A stretch of 64,000 nucleotides of DNA from Clostridium lundense DSM 17049 (GCF_000619945.1 NZ_JHVC01000001.1:310001-374000), one strand, 5' to 3'. Positions 36,617-47,951 are shown, counted from the first letter of the stretch. The notes: generated from the letters alone by a model not told the origin. Numbers and translations: made by a program.

Positions 36617-38668
36617 ATGTCGGATGAGAATATACATAAATATGAAAATAGACTGGTAAATGAGAAATCCCCATATTTACTTCAGCATGCCCATAATCCA
36701 GTAGATTGGTATCCTTGGAGTGAAGAGGCTTTTGCAAAAGCAAAAGAAGAAAATAAACCTATATTTTTAAGTATAGGATATTCTACATGTCATTGGTGCC
36801 ATGTTATGGAGAGAGAGTCTTTTGAGGATGAGGAAGTAGGAAAAAAATTAAATGAAGGATTTGTTTCTATAAAAGTAGATAGAGAAGAAAGACCAGATGT
36901 GGATAGTATTTATATGACCTTTTGCCAGGCTACTACAGGCAGTGGTGGATGGCCTTTAACTATTATAATGACTCCTGATAAAAAGCCTTTTTTTGCAGGT
37001 ACATATTTTCCTAAGAAAAATAGTTTTGGAAGACCAGGATTGCTGCACATTCTAGATGCTATTTCTGAAGAGTGGAGGGACAATAAGGATAAGCTAATCA
37101 ATTCTTCTGAGAGACTTATGGAAGATATAAATAATTATATAGTAGGGGACAAAAGCGAAGAATTAGAAGAAGAAGTGATAGAAAGAGCTTATGAAAATTT
37201 AAATGAAATTTATGATCCAGTATATGGAGGATTCTATACGCAACCTAAATTTCCTACTCCACATAAACTTATGTTTCTTCTAAGATTTTATAAAGTATAT
37301 AATAATAAAAGAGCTTTAGAAATGGTGGAAAATACTTTGCACCAAATGTATAAGGGAGGAATATTTGATCATATAGGTTTTGGATTTTCAAGATATTCTA
37401 CAGATAAAAAGTGGTTTTTACCACATTTTGAAAAAATGTTATATGATAATGCTCTTTTAACTTTAGTTTATGCTGAAACTTATCAAGTTACAAAAGACAG
37501 TTTTTATAAAGAGATTGGAGAAAAAATATTAAATTATATATTAAGAGATATGACATCACCAAAGGGAGGCTTTTATTCTGCTGAAGATGCAGATTCAGAA
37601 GGTGAAGAAGGAAAGTTTTATTTATGGGATTTAGAGGAAATATATGAAGTATTAGGAGAGGAACAGGGAAAGATTTTTTCATCTACTTATGGTATAAGTA
37701 AACAGGGAAATTTTGAAGGAAAAAATATACCTAATTTAATAGGAAAAGATTTAAAGAAAATAGATGAAAATTCGAAAAAAGAATTAGATAGCTATAGGGA
37801 TAAACTGTTTAAATATAGAGAAAAGAGAATACATCCTTTTAAAGATGATAAAATACTTACCTCTTGGAATAGTTTAGCCATTGTAGCTTTTGCATATGCA
37901 GGAAGAGCTTTTAACAATGATGAATATACTAAAGCAGGGGAAAAAGCATTAAAGTTTGTTTTAGATAATCTTTTGCGAGAAGATGGAAGGCTGCTTGCTA
38001 GATATAGAGAAGGAGAAGGTGCTCATTTAGCATATTTAGATGATTATGCATTTTTAATATGGGCTCTTATAGAACTTTATGAATCTACTTTTAATGTACA
38101 GTATTTGGATAAGGCTATTTATTTTAATAAAGAAATGGTAAGACTTTTTTGGGATGAAACTTCAGCAGGATTTTTTTTGTATGGAAAAGATGGAGAACAG
38201 CTTATATATAAACCAAAAGAAAGTTATGATAGTGCCATACCTTCAGGGAATTCTGTAGCTGTTTACAATATGCTCAGACTTTCTAGAATTACTGGAGATA
38301 TAGAATTAGGCGAAATGGCTTCTAATACATTCAATAATTTTGGAGGAAATATAAAAAATAATTTGGAGTCTCATGGATTTTTGCTAACTGCATTTATGTA
38401 TAGTATAAAAGAAAATACACAAATAGTAATAGCTGGTGATCCTCAGGATAATATTACCAGGGAAATGTTAAAAGAACTAAATGATAGATTTTTACCTTTT
38501 ACTAATATACTATTAAACAGTGATGGAAATAACCTAAATAAGCTTGTGCCTTTCGTAGAACATGAAGGGAAAATAAACGAAAAAACTACTGCTTATTTAT
38601 GTGAAAATTTTTCTTGTAATAAACCAGTAGATAATATTATGGATTTTGTAGAGTTATTGGACAGATGA
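36617..38668 (+). CDS. YyaL/DUF255 thioredoxin-fold and six-hairpin glycosidase-like protein
   Basis: A 683-residue protein of the YyaL/SSP411 (spermatogenesis-associated protein 20) family. The N-terminal thioredoxin-like domain has [20 protein letters not shown] and [16 protein letters not shown] with a CxxC pair; the rest is an (alpha/alpha)6-barrel ([55 protein letters not shown]). The family is widespread but its reaction is unknown; a redox or sugar-epimerase-like role has been suggested. No signal peptide, so cytoplasmic. Full length. A GGAAGTGTG site precedes the ATG; single-gene unit. Confidence 0.92.
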   Translation: MSDENIHKYENRLVNEKSPYLLQHAHNPVDWYPWSEEAFAKAKEENKPIFLSIGYSTCHWCHVMERESFEDEEVGKKLNEGFVSIKVDREERPDVDSIYMTFCQATTGSGGWPLTIIMTPDKKPFFAGTYFPKKNSFGRPGLLHILDAISEEWRDNKDKLINSSERLMEDINNYIVGDKSEELEEEVIERAYENLNEIYDPVYGGFYTQPKFPTPHKLMFLLRFYKVYNNKRALEMVENTLHQMYKGGIFDHIGFGFSRYSTDKKWFLPHFEKMLYDNALLTLVYAETYQVTKDSFYKEIGEKILNYILRDMTSPKGGFYSAEDADSEGEEGKFYLWDLEEIYEVLGEEQGKIFSSTYGISKQGNFEGKNIPNLIGKDLKKIDENSKKELDSYRDKLFKYREKRIHPFKDDKILTSWNSLAIVAFAYAGRAFNNDEYTKAGEKALKFVLDNLLREDGRLLARYREGEGAHLAYLDDYAFLIWALIELYESTFNVQYLDKAIYFNKEMVRLFWDETSAGFFLYGKDGEQLIYKPKESYDSAIPSGNSVAVYNMLRLSRITGDIELGEMASNTFNNFGGNIKNNLESHGFLLTAFMYSIKENTQIVIAGDPQDNITREMLKELNDRFLPFTNILLNSDGNNLNKLVPFVEHEGKINEKTTAYLCENFSCNKPVDNIMDFVELLDR

Positions 38669-38710
38669 TTTTTTAGATTATATAGGGAGAGTATAGAGTC
38701 CTAGGATTCT

Positions 38711-38851
38711 ACAATTTACAATTGACAGTGGACAGTTAAGGATAATTTTTCTCCATTAGCATTACGAAAAATTTTTAATTTAAGCTTTTCTATAGTGTTA
38801 GCTGAGGAAGAGCATCCATAACTGTCAATTGTTCTCTGTCAACTGTCAACT
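38711..38851. repeat. Short inverted-repeat element, MITE- or REP-like
   Basis: In the gap between convergent genes, GACAGTTAAGGAT (38731-38743) pairs with ATCCATAACTGTC (38814-38826) with one mismatch, and ACAATTGACAGT (38718-38729) is repeated in inverse as ACTGTCAATTGT (38821-38832). The right end holds CTGTCAACTGTCAAC as a short tandem. About 140 bases in all with no open frame. Short TTGACAGT-rich repeats of this sort recur in clostridial genomes in my recollection; the copy number must be checked. Confidence 0.5.
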
Positions 38852-38874
38852 AAAAAAGTGCATAGCGCTTTTTT
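38852..38874 (-). terminator. Terminator at the end of lrgB
   Basis: AAAAAAGTGC (38852-38861) pairs with GCGCTTTTTT (38865-38874, one G-U pair). On the minus strand the hairpin overlaps the lrgB stop codon and ends in TTTTTT. Confidence 0.75.
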
Positions 38875-39562
38875 ACAGTAGTTTAATCAAAATTGGTGCT
38901 AAAAAGGAAGTAATAAGTCCAGCAATACCAATAGCTAGCCCACTCATAGCTCCTTCTGTTTCGCCCATTTCTATAGCTTTTGTAGTACCTATAGCATGAG
39001 AAGCAGTTCCTATGGAAATTCCTATGGCAATTTTATCTGTAATTTTAAACACTTTACACACAAGGGGGGAGATAACTGCTCCCATAATACCAGTTATAAT
39101 AATTGCAGCTACTGTAATAGCAGGAACACCACCTATAACTTTAGAAACTTCTATACCTATAGGAGTGGTTATAGATTTAGGCACTAAAGAAAGTGTCAAT
39201 TCACTGGTCAGACCAAATAGCTTAGAAATATAGAATATACTAATTATAGCAGTAATAGATCCAATAGTTACACCAAGTGTTATAGGTATGGCATATTCTT
39301 TTATGGTTTCTAATTTATTATATAATGGAACAGCAAGTACTACTGTTGCAGGTCCTAGAAAAAAAGAGATAAGCTTTCCACCTTTATTAAATGAATCTAA
39401 ACTTATATTGCTGGAAATAAGAATAATAACTATCAAGGTTATACATATTAATAGTGGATTTAATAGGGGAAGTTTTGTCTTTTTGTATGTATACAGTCCT
39501 ATTTCAAAACAGAAAATAGATAGTAATATCCCAAACATAGGTGAATTTATAATATCATTCAT
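38873..39562 (-). CDS. lrgB: LrgB/CidB-family membrane protein
   Basis: A 229-residue membrane protein of the LrgB family (FEIGLYTYKKTKLPLLNPLL, FFLGPATVVLAVPLYN, LVPKSITTPIGIEVSKVIGG, GTASHAIGTTKAIEMGETEG). Together with the LrgA protein it forms the holin-like pair first linked to control of murein hydrolases and cell lysis, and later to transport of pyruvate or glycolate-type carboxylates. It overlaps the upstream lrgA by eight bases, indicating coupled translation. No LytSR two-component genes lie nearby. Confidence 0.92.
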   Translation of the reverse strand: MNDIINSPMFGILLSIFCFEIGLYTYKKTKLPLLNPLLICITLIVIILISSNISLDSFNKGGKLISFFLGPATVVLAVPLYNKLETIKEYAIPITLGVTIGSITAIISIFYISKLFGLTSELTLSLVPKSITTPIGIEVSKVIGGVPAITVAAIIITGIMGAVISPLVCKVFKITDKIAIGISIGTASHAIGTTKAIEMGETEGAMSGLAIGIAGLITSFLAPILIKLL

Positions 39563-39911
39563 TTTTTCCTACTCTCCTTACATATAGTTGAATTGTCCAT
39601 CCTGTAACAGCAATTATTATTACTGTAGATATAAGACATACAGATAAAAAGGCTATCCATTTTCCAGATAAAATAGGCATACAGGATATAATACCTACTC
39701 CGGCAGGTATAAAGAAAAATGCCAAATGATCAAGCAAAAATTTACTAACATGATCTATCATATTTACCTTAATTATACCTGTAAATAGACATAAGAATAA
39801 TATTAACATACCTATTACATTGCCTGGTATGTTTAGCTTAAAAAAACTGTGTATAGATTCTCCTAATAGGCATACAATTAATATAATGCCCAATTGTCTT
39901 AATGTTTTCAA
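39555..39911 (-). CDS. lrgA: LrgA/CidA-family holin-like protein
   Basis: A 118-residue protein with four helices and the family signature LNIPGNVIGMLILFLCLF, then DHLAFFFIPAGVGIISCMPIL. It is the small partner of LrgB. AGAGGTG precedes the ATG on the minus strand. Whether it is the Lrg or Cid type cannot be decided from sequence alone. Confidence 0.9.
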   Translation of the reverse strand: MKTLRQLGIILIVCLLGESIHSFFKLNIPGNVIGMLILFLCLFTGIIKVNMIDHVSKFLLDHLAFFFIPAGVGIISCMPILSGKWIAFLSVCLISTVIIIAVTGWTIQLYVRRVGKNE

Positions 39912-40077
39912 AAAAACACCTCTTTCTCTTTAGTATTTTTAAAAACGCCAATATTCATTGTAGTACTTTTTGTAGAAAAATGCCACAATAGAATAGAAGT
40001 TTAAATTTTTAAAAAATTATTTTCAATATTTAATAATATATGTATAATTTAATTGAAGAAGTGTGACGGAGGGTTAT

Positions 40078-41313
40078 ATGAACAAAATAATACATAAGAT
40101 AATAGAGCCATATAAAGGATTGCCAAAAGAAATATATATAATTTTTATATCTAGAATAGTAAATAGTTTGGGAAGTTTTGTTTATCCATTATTAACTCTT
40201 ATACTTACTCAAAAGATTGGAATATCTGTAAGCAAAACAGGAATTTTTATGACTTGTATATCTTTACTTTCTGCACCAGGTATGCTAATTGGGGGAAAGC
40301 TTGTAGATAGTTTTGGAAGAAAAAAAACCATATTAATTTTTCAGAGTTTAGCTTTAATTGTATTTATAATATGTGGTTTTTTAAAACCCTCTATGAAAAT
40401 GGCATATACACTTATGATGGCGCCTATATTTTATTCATTTTGTATGCCAGCACAAGATTCTATTGTTGCGGATTTGACTACACCCAATAATAGAAATGAG
40501 GCATTTTCTCTATTATATATGGGACATAATTTAGGCTTTTCAATAGGACCTGTAATAGGCGGACTTTTATATAAAAATCATTTATCTTTTGTGTTTTGGG
40601 GAGATGCTTTTACAACAATCATATCTTTAACTCTTATTTTGTTTTTTATTGAAGAAACCTCAAATTTAAAAATAAACAAAAAAGAAGAGTGGACTCTGGA
40701 AAAAGAAGAAAAAGGATCTGTTTTTAAAATATTATATGAAAGAATAATATTAATATATTTTGCTTTAATATTATTTGTATATCAATTTGCTTATTCACAA
40801 TGGGCATTTTTACTTCCATTACAATTAAGTAATATATTTGGCCAAGAAGGAGGAAAATATTTTGGATTTTTAGCAGGATTCAATGGATTTATAATTATAT
40901 GCTCAACTTCATTAATTTCTGGATGGACTAGAAAGATGAATTGTTTTAAGTCTATATCATTTGGAGGTATATTATATTCTATATCTTTTTTAGTTTTTGC
41001 AGTTTTTAAAAGCACAGTATATTTTTTCATTTCTATAGCTATAATGACTATAGGGGAAGTTATAGTAGCCATAAATACCCCAGTGGTTATATCCAACAAT
41101 AGCCCTGCTTCTCATAGAGGAAGAATAAATGGAGTATTACCTACTATTTATGGAGCAGGATGGGCTGTAGGACCTATAATTATGGGGAAATTTTCATCTC
41201 GCTATGGTATAGAAAAAAGTTGGATAACGATTTTTGCAGCTATTTTAATTGCATCTATGTTTATGAGATTGTTAGCAAAGGTTAATAGAGGAAAAATTAC
41301 TAATTCATATTGA
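40078..41313 (+). CDS. MFS transporter
   Basis: A 411-residue major-facilitator permease with twelve predicted helices. The loop 2-3 signature GGKLVDSFGRKKTIL and the NLGFSIGPVIGGLLY motif-C region place it among drug-efflux-like DHA1 proteins. Substrate unknown. I use the ATG at 40078, with CGGAGGG before it; a GTG at 40063 lies upstream of that site. It stands alone: its stop overlaps the promoter of the argS leader. Confidence 0.85.
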   Translation: MNKIIHKIIEPYKGLPKEIYIIFISRIVNSLGSFVYPLLTLILTQKIGISVSKTGIFMTCISLLSAPGMLIGGKLVDSFGRKKTILIFQSLALIVFIICGFLKPSMKMAYTLMMAPIFYSFCMPAQDSIVADLTTPNNRNEAFSLLYMGHNLGFSIGPVIGGLLYKNHLSFVFWGDAFTTIISLTLILFFIEETSNLKINKKEEWTLEKEEKGSVFKILYERIILIYFALILFVYQFAYSQWAFLLPLQLSNIFGQEGGKYFGFLAGFNGFIIICSTSLISGWTRKMNCFKSISFGGILYSISFLVFAVFKSTVYFFISIAIMTIGEVIVAINTPVVISNNSPASHRGRINGVLPTIYGAGWAVGPIIMGKFSSRYGIEKSWITIFAAILIASMFMRLLAKVNRGKITNSY

Positions 41314-41339
41314 CAAAAGCGAGAGGATAATAATATAAT
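41310..41339 (+). promoter_or_regulatory. Promoter of the argS T-box leader
   Basis: TTGACA (41310-41315), 18-base spacer, TATAAT (41334-41339). The -35 box overlaps the stop codon of the MFS gene. Confidence 0.82.
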
Positions 41340-41349
41340 TGACTTTGAA

Positions 41350-41592
41350 ATTAAAAGTAAATTCTATGAAAAGGAGAGTACTTTTTATTTATTCTTTAAG
41401 CGAACAGGGAGTGGTGGAAGCCTGGAAGAGAATAAAAAGGAAGAGAACCTTGGAGAAGCTTATTCAAAATTCTATACTTAAGAAAAGTAGAATAAGACGC
41501 TAACCCCGTTAAGGTTTTGAGTGGACTTTGTCAATTAGAGTGGTACCGCGGAATATTTACCCGTCTCTTTTATTTAAGAGAGGGGTTTTTTA
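41350..41592 (+). promoter_or_regulatory. T-box leader of argS
   Basis: A full T-box: stem I with AGGGAGTGGTGGAAGCCTGG distal features near 41406-41425, the conserved GAGTGGTACCGCGG (41538-41551) antiterminator bulge, and a terminator CCCGTCTCTT/AAGAGAGGGG (41560-41569 with 41576-41585) followed by TTTTTTT. Uncharged tRNA binding switches off the terminator. The likely specifier is an AGA arginine codon around 41442-41446, in GGAAGAGAACC; that exact codon is my inference from the downstream gene. Confidence 0.92.
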
Positions 41593-41660
41593 TATTATAT
41601 AAAAACAAAATTTATTATTTTTTATTTATAATTTATTATTTAAAATTTAGGAGGTTTAAA

Positions 41661-43352
41661 ATGGATTATAAAAAGTTAGTAGCAGAAAGAATAGCTGAAA
41701 AAATAGAATTGCCTTTAGAAAAAATTGAAGAGCTAATAGAAATACCACCAAAGGCTGAAATGGGAGATTATGCTTTTCCATGTTTCCAACTAGCAAAAAC
41801 TTTAAGAAAAGCACCTAATATGATAGCAGTTGATCTTAAAGAAAGTATTAATAAAGAAGGATTTGAAAAGATAGAAAACTTAGGGCCTTATTTAAACTTT
41901 TTCGTAGATAAAGCTGTATTTACAAAAGAAACTATAGAGAAAATAATTAGCGAAGGAGAAAAATATGGTTTTTCAGAAATAGGGGAAGGCAAAAATGTAG
42001 CTATAGAATATTCATCACCAAACATAGCTAAGCCTTTCCATGTAGGACATTTATTTAGTACATCTATAGGAAATTCACTTTATAAAATAATATCTTCACA
42101 AGGTTATAATTGTGTAAGATTAAATCATCTTGGAGATTGGGGAACTCAGTTTGGTAAGCTAATCTCTGCCTATAAAAGATGGGTTGATGAAGAAGCATTA
42201 GAAAAAGAACCAATAAAAGAGCTTTTAAGAATTTATGTTAAATTCCATGATGAAGCTGAAAAAGATCCTTCATTAGAACAAGAAGGAAGAATGCATTTTA
42301 AGAAGTTAGAAGAAGGATCAGAAGAGGAAGTAAAACTTTGGAAGAGATTTAGAGATTTAAGTTTAAAGGAATTCCAAAAAGTATATGATATATTAAATGT
42401 AGAATTCGATTCTTATGCAGGAGAAAGCTTCTATGGAGATAAAATGGATGCAGTAGTAGAAGAAATAGATAAAAAAGGATTGCTTACTGAAAGTAATGGA
42501 GCAAAGGTTGTAATGCTTGATGAATACAATATGCCTCCATGTATAATCAAAAAATCTGATGGAGCAACTATATATGCTACTCGTGATTTAGCAGCAGCTA
42601 TTTATAGAAAGAATACTTATGATTTCTATAAGAGCATATATGTAGTGGGTCTTGAACAATCTCTTCATTTTAAACAAGTATTTACTACATTAAAACTTAT
42701 GGGACATGAATGGGCTGAAGATTGTAAACATGTAGGTTTTGGTCTTGTAAGATTTTCGGATAGAAAGTTATCAACAAGAAGGGGAGAAGTAATTTTCCTT
42801 GAAGATTTATTAAATGAATCTATTGAAAAGACTATGGAAGTAATTAACGAGAAGAATCCTAATTTAGAAAATAAAGAGGAAGTAGCTAAGAAGATAGGTA
42901 TAGGCGCTGTAATATTTACTTATTTAAAGAACAACAGAGAAAGAGATATAGTATTTAGTTGGAATGAGATGTTAAGTTTTGATGGAGAAACAGGTCCATA
43001 TGTACAATACAGTTATGCAAGAGGAAAGAGTGTATTAAGAAGAGTGGGAACTGTTACTGGTGAAGTGGACTATAGCAAATTAAGCTCCAAAGAAGAATTT
43101 GAATTAGTAAAAACTTTAGAAGGCTTTAATAACGCTATATTATACTCCATAGATAAATTGGAACCATCAGTAGTTACAAGATATGTTATAGATGTAGCTA
43201 AAAACTTTAATAAATTCTACAATCAATGCAGTATAATAAATGCAGAGGACGAAGAAACAAGAAAAGCAAGATTGAAGCTTGTAGAAGGAACTTGTCAAGT
43301 ATTGAAGAATGGATTAAATCTACTAGGCATAGAAGTAGTAGAAAAAATGTAA
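41661..43352 (+). CDS. argS: Arginyl-tRNA synthetase
   Basis: A 563-residue class I synthetase: N-terminal Add-1 domain, ATP-binding HIGH-type motif [41 protein letters not shown], and a C-terminal anticodon-binding DALR domain. It charges tRNA-Arg. The true start is ATG 41661 after AGGAGGTTT; the longer frame from 41517 merely translates the T-box. Control is by the leader described above. A terminator follows. Confidence 0.97.
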   Translation: MDYKKLVAERIAEKIELPLEKIEELIEIPPKAEMGDYAFPCFQLAKTLRKAPNMIAVDLKESINKEGFEKIENLGPYLNFFVDKAVFTKETIEKIISEGEKYGFSEIGEGKNVAIEYSSPNIAKPFHVGHLFSTSIGNSLYKIISSQGYNCVRLNHLGDWGTQFGKLISAYKRWVDEEALEKEPIKELLRIYVKFHDEAEKDPSLEQEGRMHFKKLEEGSEEEVKLWKRFRDLSLKEFQKVYDILNVEFDSYAGESFYGDKMDAVVEEIDKKGLLTESNGAKVVMLDEYNMPPCIIKKSDGATIYATRDLAAAIYRKNTYDFYKSIYVVGLEQSLHFKQVFTTLKLMGHEWAEDCKHVGFGLVRFSDRKLSTRRGEVIFLEDLLNESIEKTMEVINEKNPNLENKEEVAKKIGIGAVIFTYLKNNRERDIVFSWNEMLSFDGETGPYVQYSYARGKSVLRRVGTVTGEVDYSKLSSKEEFELVKTLEGFNNAILYSIDKLEPSVVTRYVIDVAKNFNKFYNQCSIINAEDEETRKARLKLVEGTCQVLKNGLNLLGIEVVEKM

Positions 43353-43363
43353 ATTTATACTCA

Positions 43364-43404
43364 ATGCAGAATGGAAGTATAACTTTTATTCTGCATTTTT
43401 ATTA
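43364..43404 (+). terminator. Terminator of argS
   Basis: AATGCAGAAT (43364-43373) pairs with ATTCTGCATT (43389-43398) and is followed by TTTATTAT. Confidence 0.82.
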
Positions 43405-43501
43405 TGAAATTTTTTAAATACATTGCATTGAGTATTTTATTAGTCTACATATTGTTGTATAATTATAATCGTTCGTACAGTATAGGGGTTGGAGGATAGA
43501 G

Positions 43502-44299
43502 ATGATTATAAGAGAAAATGTACAAAAGGTATCCATACCTATAAATATTTTTAAAAAATATAAAATGGATTCAATAGCTTATTTTGATATAGAAACTACA
43601 GGATTTAAAAAAGAGGAAGATAAAATAATCCTCATATCTTTAGGTTGGTATTTAGATCAGGAAAATCTTAATATAAAACAGTATTATGCAGAAAATTTAG
43701 AGGATGAAAGAGAATTACTTAAAGCATTTGGTAAGGATATAGAAGAATTTATAACTTGGTGTTCATACAATGGACTAGCCTTTGATGAACCTTTTATCAA
43801 ATTTAGATTTCAAAAAAATAAATTAGAATATGGCGTTCCTAGTGAACATATAGATTTATATAGACTTATTAGACCTTATTATAAACAATTAGGTATAGAT
43901 AGATGTAATTTAAAAACTGTAGAAAAATTTATAGGTATACAAAGAAAAGATACTATTGATGGAGGATTAAGTGTAGAATTATATAATAAATATCTTCAAA
44001 CATCGAGTAATGAATTAAAAGAAAAAATTATGTTACACAATTATGAAGATGTATTAAATCTTCCTAAAATATTTAATTTAATATATAGGGTAGATAATAA
44101 TGAGGAAATTATAAGAGAAGATGCTATAACAGAGAAGCAAATAAGATACTTAAATTTTTTAATGAAAAAAAACAATATAAAAATTGATAAGGAATTTAAA
44201 AAAATTTCCAAAAAAGCCGCATCTAGGATAATAGATGGAATATTAAAAGGTGCTTTAGATAATGAAAAATTAGAAAATATAATTAAAAATAGTTATTAA
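43502..44299 (+). CDS. Ribonuclease H-like (YprB-type DEDD) exonuclease
   Basis: A 265-residue protein with a DEDD nuclease fold: FDIETTGFKKEEDKIILISL (Exo I, Asp and Glu), NGLAFDEPFIKFRF (Exo II), and HNYEDVLNLPKIF (Exo III, terminal Asp), with HIDLYRLIRPY and RKDTIDGGLSVELY between as in YprB. The C-terminal basic tail (KKISKKAASRIIDG) may bind nucleic acid. Role in DNA or RNA processing unknown. TTGGAGG precedes the ATG. Confidence 0.8.
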   Translation: MIIRENVQKVSIPINIFKKYKMDSIAYFDIETTGFKKEEDKIILISLGWYLDQENLNIKQYYAENLEDERELLKAFGKDIEEFITWCSYNGLAFDEPFIKFRFQKNKLEYGVPSEHIDLYRLIRPYYKQLGIDRCNLKTVEKFIGIQRKDTIDGGLSVELYNKYLQTSSNELKEKIMLHNYEDVLNLPKIFNLIYRVDNNEEIIREDAITEKQIRYLNFLMKKNNIKIDKEFKKISKKAASRIIDGILKGALDNEKLENIIKNSY

Positions 44300-44359
44300 A
44301 ATAAAATTTTACACTTGTCCTAAATAAAATGGTATAATTTAATTAGGAGGTGTTTAATT

Positions 44360-44743
44360 ATGCTAATTAAGGATATAATGGAATCAAATTTAATAACTGT
44401 AAAGTCAGAAGACACACTAAAAAAAGCTTTAGACATTATGAATGAGAATAAAATTAATGGAACACCAGTAATAGATGAATCTGGTTGCTTAGCTGGGATG
44501 ATAGTAAAGGCAGACATCTATAGGTTTTTAATTGAAGAAGGCCATTATGATACATGCCCTGTAGATTGGGTTATGACTAAACAAGTTGTAACAGGGAGAT
44601 TAGAAGAGAATTTAATAGAAACAGCTAAAAAATTAAGAGAAAATGATATCATTGCTATGCCTATAATAGATGATGAAAACAACGTTAAGGGCATTATTAC
44701 CGTAGAAGATATAATAGATTATTTTATAAAAAAGGTTGAATAA
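44360..44743 (+). CDS. CBS-domain protein
   Basis: A 127-residue protein consisting of two CBS motifs (MESNLITVKSEDTLKKALDI with NGTPVIDESGCLAGMI; VVTGRLEENLIETAKKLREN with IIAMPIIDDENNVKGIITVE). A CBS pair makes one Bateman module that binds adenine nucleotides and usually senses energy state. With no attached catalytic domain, it likely acts through a partner, which the context does not reveal. AGGAGGTG precedes the ATG. A terminator follows, so it is not cotranscribed with pflB. Confidence 0.88.
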   Translation: MLIKDIMESNLITVKSEDTLKKALDIMNENKINGTPVIDESGCLAGMIVKADIYRFLIEEGHYDTCPVDWVMTKQVVTGRLEENLIETAKKLRENDIIAMPIIDDENNVKGIITVEDIIDYFIKKVE

Positions 44744-44787
44744 TAGGATAAGATAGTATTATAATTTAACATGTTAAAGTGAAAAAT

Positions 44788-44832
44788 AGAGTAAATTAGT
44801 TAAATATTAAAGCTAATTTACTCTTATTTTTT
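44788..44832 (+). terminator. Terminator before pflB
   Basis: AGAGTAAATTAG (44788-44799) pairs with CTAATTTACTCT (44813-44824), followed by TATTTTTT. A TATAAT at 44885-44890 is the probable -10 box of pflB. Confidence 0.85.
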
Positions 44833-44959
44833 AATTTAGCCTCTTATGACGAACAATTTTTGTTTTAAATATTATAATATATGTTATAATATGAACGTAG
44901 AGATAAAAATTTAAAATAATATACGTTAATTGATGGAGATTATATAAAGGAGGCAATAT

Positions 44960-47182
44960 ATGTTTAAACAGTGGAATGGATTTAAAAAAGGAAATTGGAA
45001 TGAGGTTATAGATGTAAGGGATTTTATTCAAAATAATTATACTCCTTATTATGGAGATGATAATTTTTTACAAGATATAAGCCCAAAAACTAAGGATGTA
45101 TGGGAAGTAAGTAGAGAGCTTATTTTAGAGGAACTAAAAAAGGGCATATTAGATGTAGATACTGAAACAATATCAGGTATTGACAGTTACAAACCTGGAT
45201 ATATAAAAAAGAGTAGTGAAGTTATAGTAGGGCTTCAAACAGATGCTCCACTAAAAAGGATAGTTAATCCTTTTGGTGGAATTAGAATGGTAAAACAAGC
45301 TTTAGATGAGTATGGTTATGAGTTTAACCCTAAGATGGATGAAATATTTAATAAATATAGAAAAACTCATAATGAAGGTGTTTTTGATGCGTACACTGAA
45401 GAAACTAGAAGAGCTAGAACTGCTGGTGTGTTAACTGGACTTCCAGATGCTTATGGCAGAGGAAGAATAATAGGAGATTATAGAAGAATAGCTCTTTATG
45501 GAATAGATTTTTTAATTGAAGAAAAGAAAAAAGATTTAAGTAAAATAAAAGGTGTTATGCTAGAAGAAAACATCAGATTAAGAGAAGAAGTTAGTGAGCA
45601 AATAAAGGCTTTAGGAAAAATAAAAAAAATGGCTGAAAGTTATGGTATAGACATATCAAAACCAGCTGAAAATGCTAGAGAAGCGGTACAATTCATATAC
45701 TTTGGATATTTAGCAGGAGTAAAAGAAAATAATGGCGCAGCTATGTCATTAGGAAGGACAAGTACTTTTATAGATATATATGTTCAAAGAGATTTAATGA
45801 ATAATGTAATTACAGAAGAGGAAGCACAGGAGATAATAGATCAATTTATAATTAAATTAAGAATGGTAAGACATTTAAGAACTCCTGAATATAATGAATT
45901 GTTTGCAGGAGATCCAACTTGGGTAACAGAATCTATTGGAGGAGTGGGACAAGATGGAAGACCATTGGTTACAAAAACATCTTTTAGATTTTTACACACA
46001 TTGATAAATTTAGATCCAGCACCAGAACCAAATATGACTGTACTATGGTCAGAAACACTTCCTGAAAACTTTAAAAAGTTTTGTGCTAAGATGTCTATAC
46101 TTACAGATTCTATACAGTATGAAAATGATGATATAATGAAACCTATTTATGGAGATGATTATGGTATAGCTTGTTGTGTATCAGCTATGAAAATGGGAAA
46201 ACAGATGCAGTTCTTTGGAGCAAGATGTAATATAGCCAAAGCACTATTGTTAGCTATAAATGGTGGAATAGATGAGAAGAAGGGAATACTTATAGTACCA
46301 GGTATAGAAAAAATAGAGGATCAGGTATTAGATTATGATAAAGTAATGAAAAACTATCATAAAGCACTTGAATACCTAGCAGAGCTTTATGTAAATACAA
46401 TGAATACTATCCATTATATGCACGATAAATATGCCTATGAAGCTTCACAAATGGCATTGCATGATACAGAAGTAGGAAGACTTATGGCTTTTGGTATTGC
46501 TGGACTTTCAGTAGCAATAGATTCTTTAAGTGCTATAAAATATGCTAAAGTAAAACCTATAAGAAAAGATGGAATTGCAGTTGACTTTATAGTAGAAGGG
46601 GACTTCCCTAAGTATGGAAATGATGATGATAGGGTAGATTTAATTGGAGTTGAGTTAGTTAAGAAATTCTCTGAAGAATTAAAGAAAAATCCAGCTTATA
46701 GAAATGCAAAGCATACTCTATCAGTGCTTACTATAACTTCAAATGTAATGTATGGAAAGAAAACTGGTTCCACACCTGATGGAAGAAAATTAGGAGAGCC
46801 ATTAGCACCGGGAGCTAACCCTATGCATGGAAGAGATATTTTAGGAGCACTTGCTTCGTTAAACTCAGTAGCTAAAATTCCTTATTGCTATTGTGAAGAT
46901 GGAGTATCTAATACATTCTCTATAGTACCTAATGCATTGGGAATGGAAATAGAAGAAAGAATAGATAATTTAGTAAGTATAATGGATGGATATTTCTCAC
47001 AAGGTGCTCATCATTTAAATGTAAATGTATTAAACAGAGAAACACTAATAGATGCTATGGAAAACCCAGAAAAGTATCCAACCCTAACTATAAGAGTTTC
47101 AGGTTATGCAGTTAACTTTAATAGACTTTCAAGAAATCAACAGGAAGAGGTAATAAGGAGAACATTCCATGAAAGAATGTAA
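44960..47182 (+). CDS. pflB: Pyruvate formate-lyase (formate C-acetyltransferase)
   Basis: A 740-residue glycyl-radical enzyme of full PFL length. The active-site cysteine pair is C405-C406 in [13 protein letters not shown], and the radical glycine is G715 in [13 protein letters not shown]. It converts pyruvate and CoA to acetyl-CoA and formate in the anaerobic cytoplasm. The CC pair and VSGYAV sequence mark a true PFL rather than a glycerol or choline lyase. AAAGGAGG precedes the ATG. Its activase gene overlaps the 3' end by fourteen bases. Confidence 0.96.
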   Translation: MFKQWNGFKKGNWNEVIDVRDFIQNNYTPYYGDDNFLQDISPKTKDVWEVSRELILEELKKGILDVDTETISGIDSYKPGYIKKSSEVIVGLQTDAPLKRIVNPFGGIRMVKQALDEYGYEFNPKMDEIFNKYRKTHNEGVFDAYTEETRRARTAGVLTGLPDAYGRGRIIGDYRRIALYGIDFLIEEKKKDLSKIKGVMLEENIRLREEVSEQIKALGKIKKMAESYGIDISKPAENAREAVQFIYFGYLAGVKENNGAAMSLGRTSTFIDIYVQRDLMNNVITEEEAQEIIDQFIIKLRMVRHLRTPEYNELFAGDPTWVTESIGGVGQDGRPLVTKTSFRFLHTLINLDPAPEPNMTVLWSETLPENFKKFCAKMSILTDSIQYENDDIMKPIYGDDYGIACCVSAMKMGKQMQFFGARCNIAKALLLAINGGIDEKKGILIVPGIEKIEDQVLDYDKVMKNYHKALEYLAELYVNTMNTIHYMHDKYAYEASQMALHDTEVGRLMAFGIAGLSVAIDSLSAIKYAKVKPIRKDGIAVDFIVEGDFPKYGNDDDRVDLIGVELVKKFSEELKKNPAYRNAKHTLSVLTITSNVMYGKKTGSTPDGRKLGEPLAPGANPMHGRDILGALASLNSVAKIPYCYCEDGVSNTFSIVPNALGMEIEERIDNLVSIMDGYFSQGAHHLNVNVLNRETLIDAMENPEKYPTLTIRVSGYAVNFNRLSRNQQEEVIRRTFHERM

Positions 47183-47903
47183 TGGAAGAATTCATTCTAT
47201 TGAAACTATGGGATTAGTTGATGGACCAGGGATAAGAACAGTAGTGTTTTTTCAGGGATGTAAATTAAGATGTGTTTATTGTCATAATCCTGATACTTGG
47301 AATATAGAAGGGGGATTTTATATATCCCCTAAAGAATTAGTAAATAAGATATTAAAATATAAGCCTTATTTTCAAAGATCTAATGGAGGAGTTACTTTTT
47401 CTGGAGGAGAGTGTTTACTACAAGGAGAATTTTTATTAGAAACACTAAAACTTTGCAAGGAAAATGACATCCATACAGCCATTGATACATCAGGATGTGG
47501 TAATGGAGATTATGAAGACATACTAAAATATACAGATCTTGTTATATTAGATGTAAAACATGTGGATTTACAAGAATACAAAAATATAACTGGGCAAAGT
47601 ATGGATGAGTTTAATGAATTTTTGAAAGCGTTAAATGAAAGTAAAAGCACTGTGTGGATAAGACATGTAGTTGTACCTGGAATTACTGATAATGAAGAGG
47701 AAATACTAAAGTTACAAGAATTTATAAAAGGAATAGATAGGGTAGAAAAGGTTCAGCTTCTTCCTTATCATACTTTAGGGGTCCATAAATATGAAAAGCT
47801 AAATATGGAATATAGATTAAAGAATGTACAGGATATGGACAAAGAAAAATTAGATAAATTACAATTTATTATAGAATGTAATAAAGGAAACATCTCAATA
47901 TAA
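47169..47903 (+). CDS. pflA: Pyruvate formate-lyase activating enzyme
   Basis: A 244-residue radical-SAM protein. The [4Fe-4S] cluster cysteines are C31, C35 and C38 in [28 protein letters not shown] is the SAM-binding GGE region. It makes the glycyl radical in PflB under reducing conditions. The length and lack of a ferredoxin insert fit PFL activase rather than the longer activases of other glycyl-radical enzymes. Translation starts inside pflB with AAGGAG before it. Confidence 0.96.
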   Translation: MKECNGRIHSIETMGLVDGPGIRTVVFFQGCKLRCVYCHNPDTWNIEGGFYISPKELVNKILKYKPYFQRSNGGVTFSGGECLLQGEFLLETLKLCKENDIHTAIDTSGCGNGDYEDILKYTDLVILDVKHVDLQEYKNITGQSMDEFNEFLKALNESKSTVWIRHVVVPGITDNEEEILKLQEFIKGIDRVEKVQLLPYHTLGVHKYEKLNMEYRLKNVQDMDKEKLDKLQFIIECNKGNISI

Positions 47904-47951
47904 ATTTGGGATGTTTCTTTTTTGCATAAAAATAAAAAGGGTGAATTTTAT

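Noticed and set aside
41517..41660. N-terminal extension of the argS frame
   Set aside because: The extra residues translate the T-box antiterminator and terminator; the ATG at 41661 has the proper ribosome binding site and matches normal ArgRS length.
44960..47182. Glycerol or choline lyase instead of pyruvate formate-lyase
   Set aside because: The adjacent cysteine pair in ACCVSAM and the short activase without ferredoxin insert are specific for pyruvate formate-lyase.
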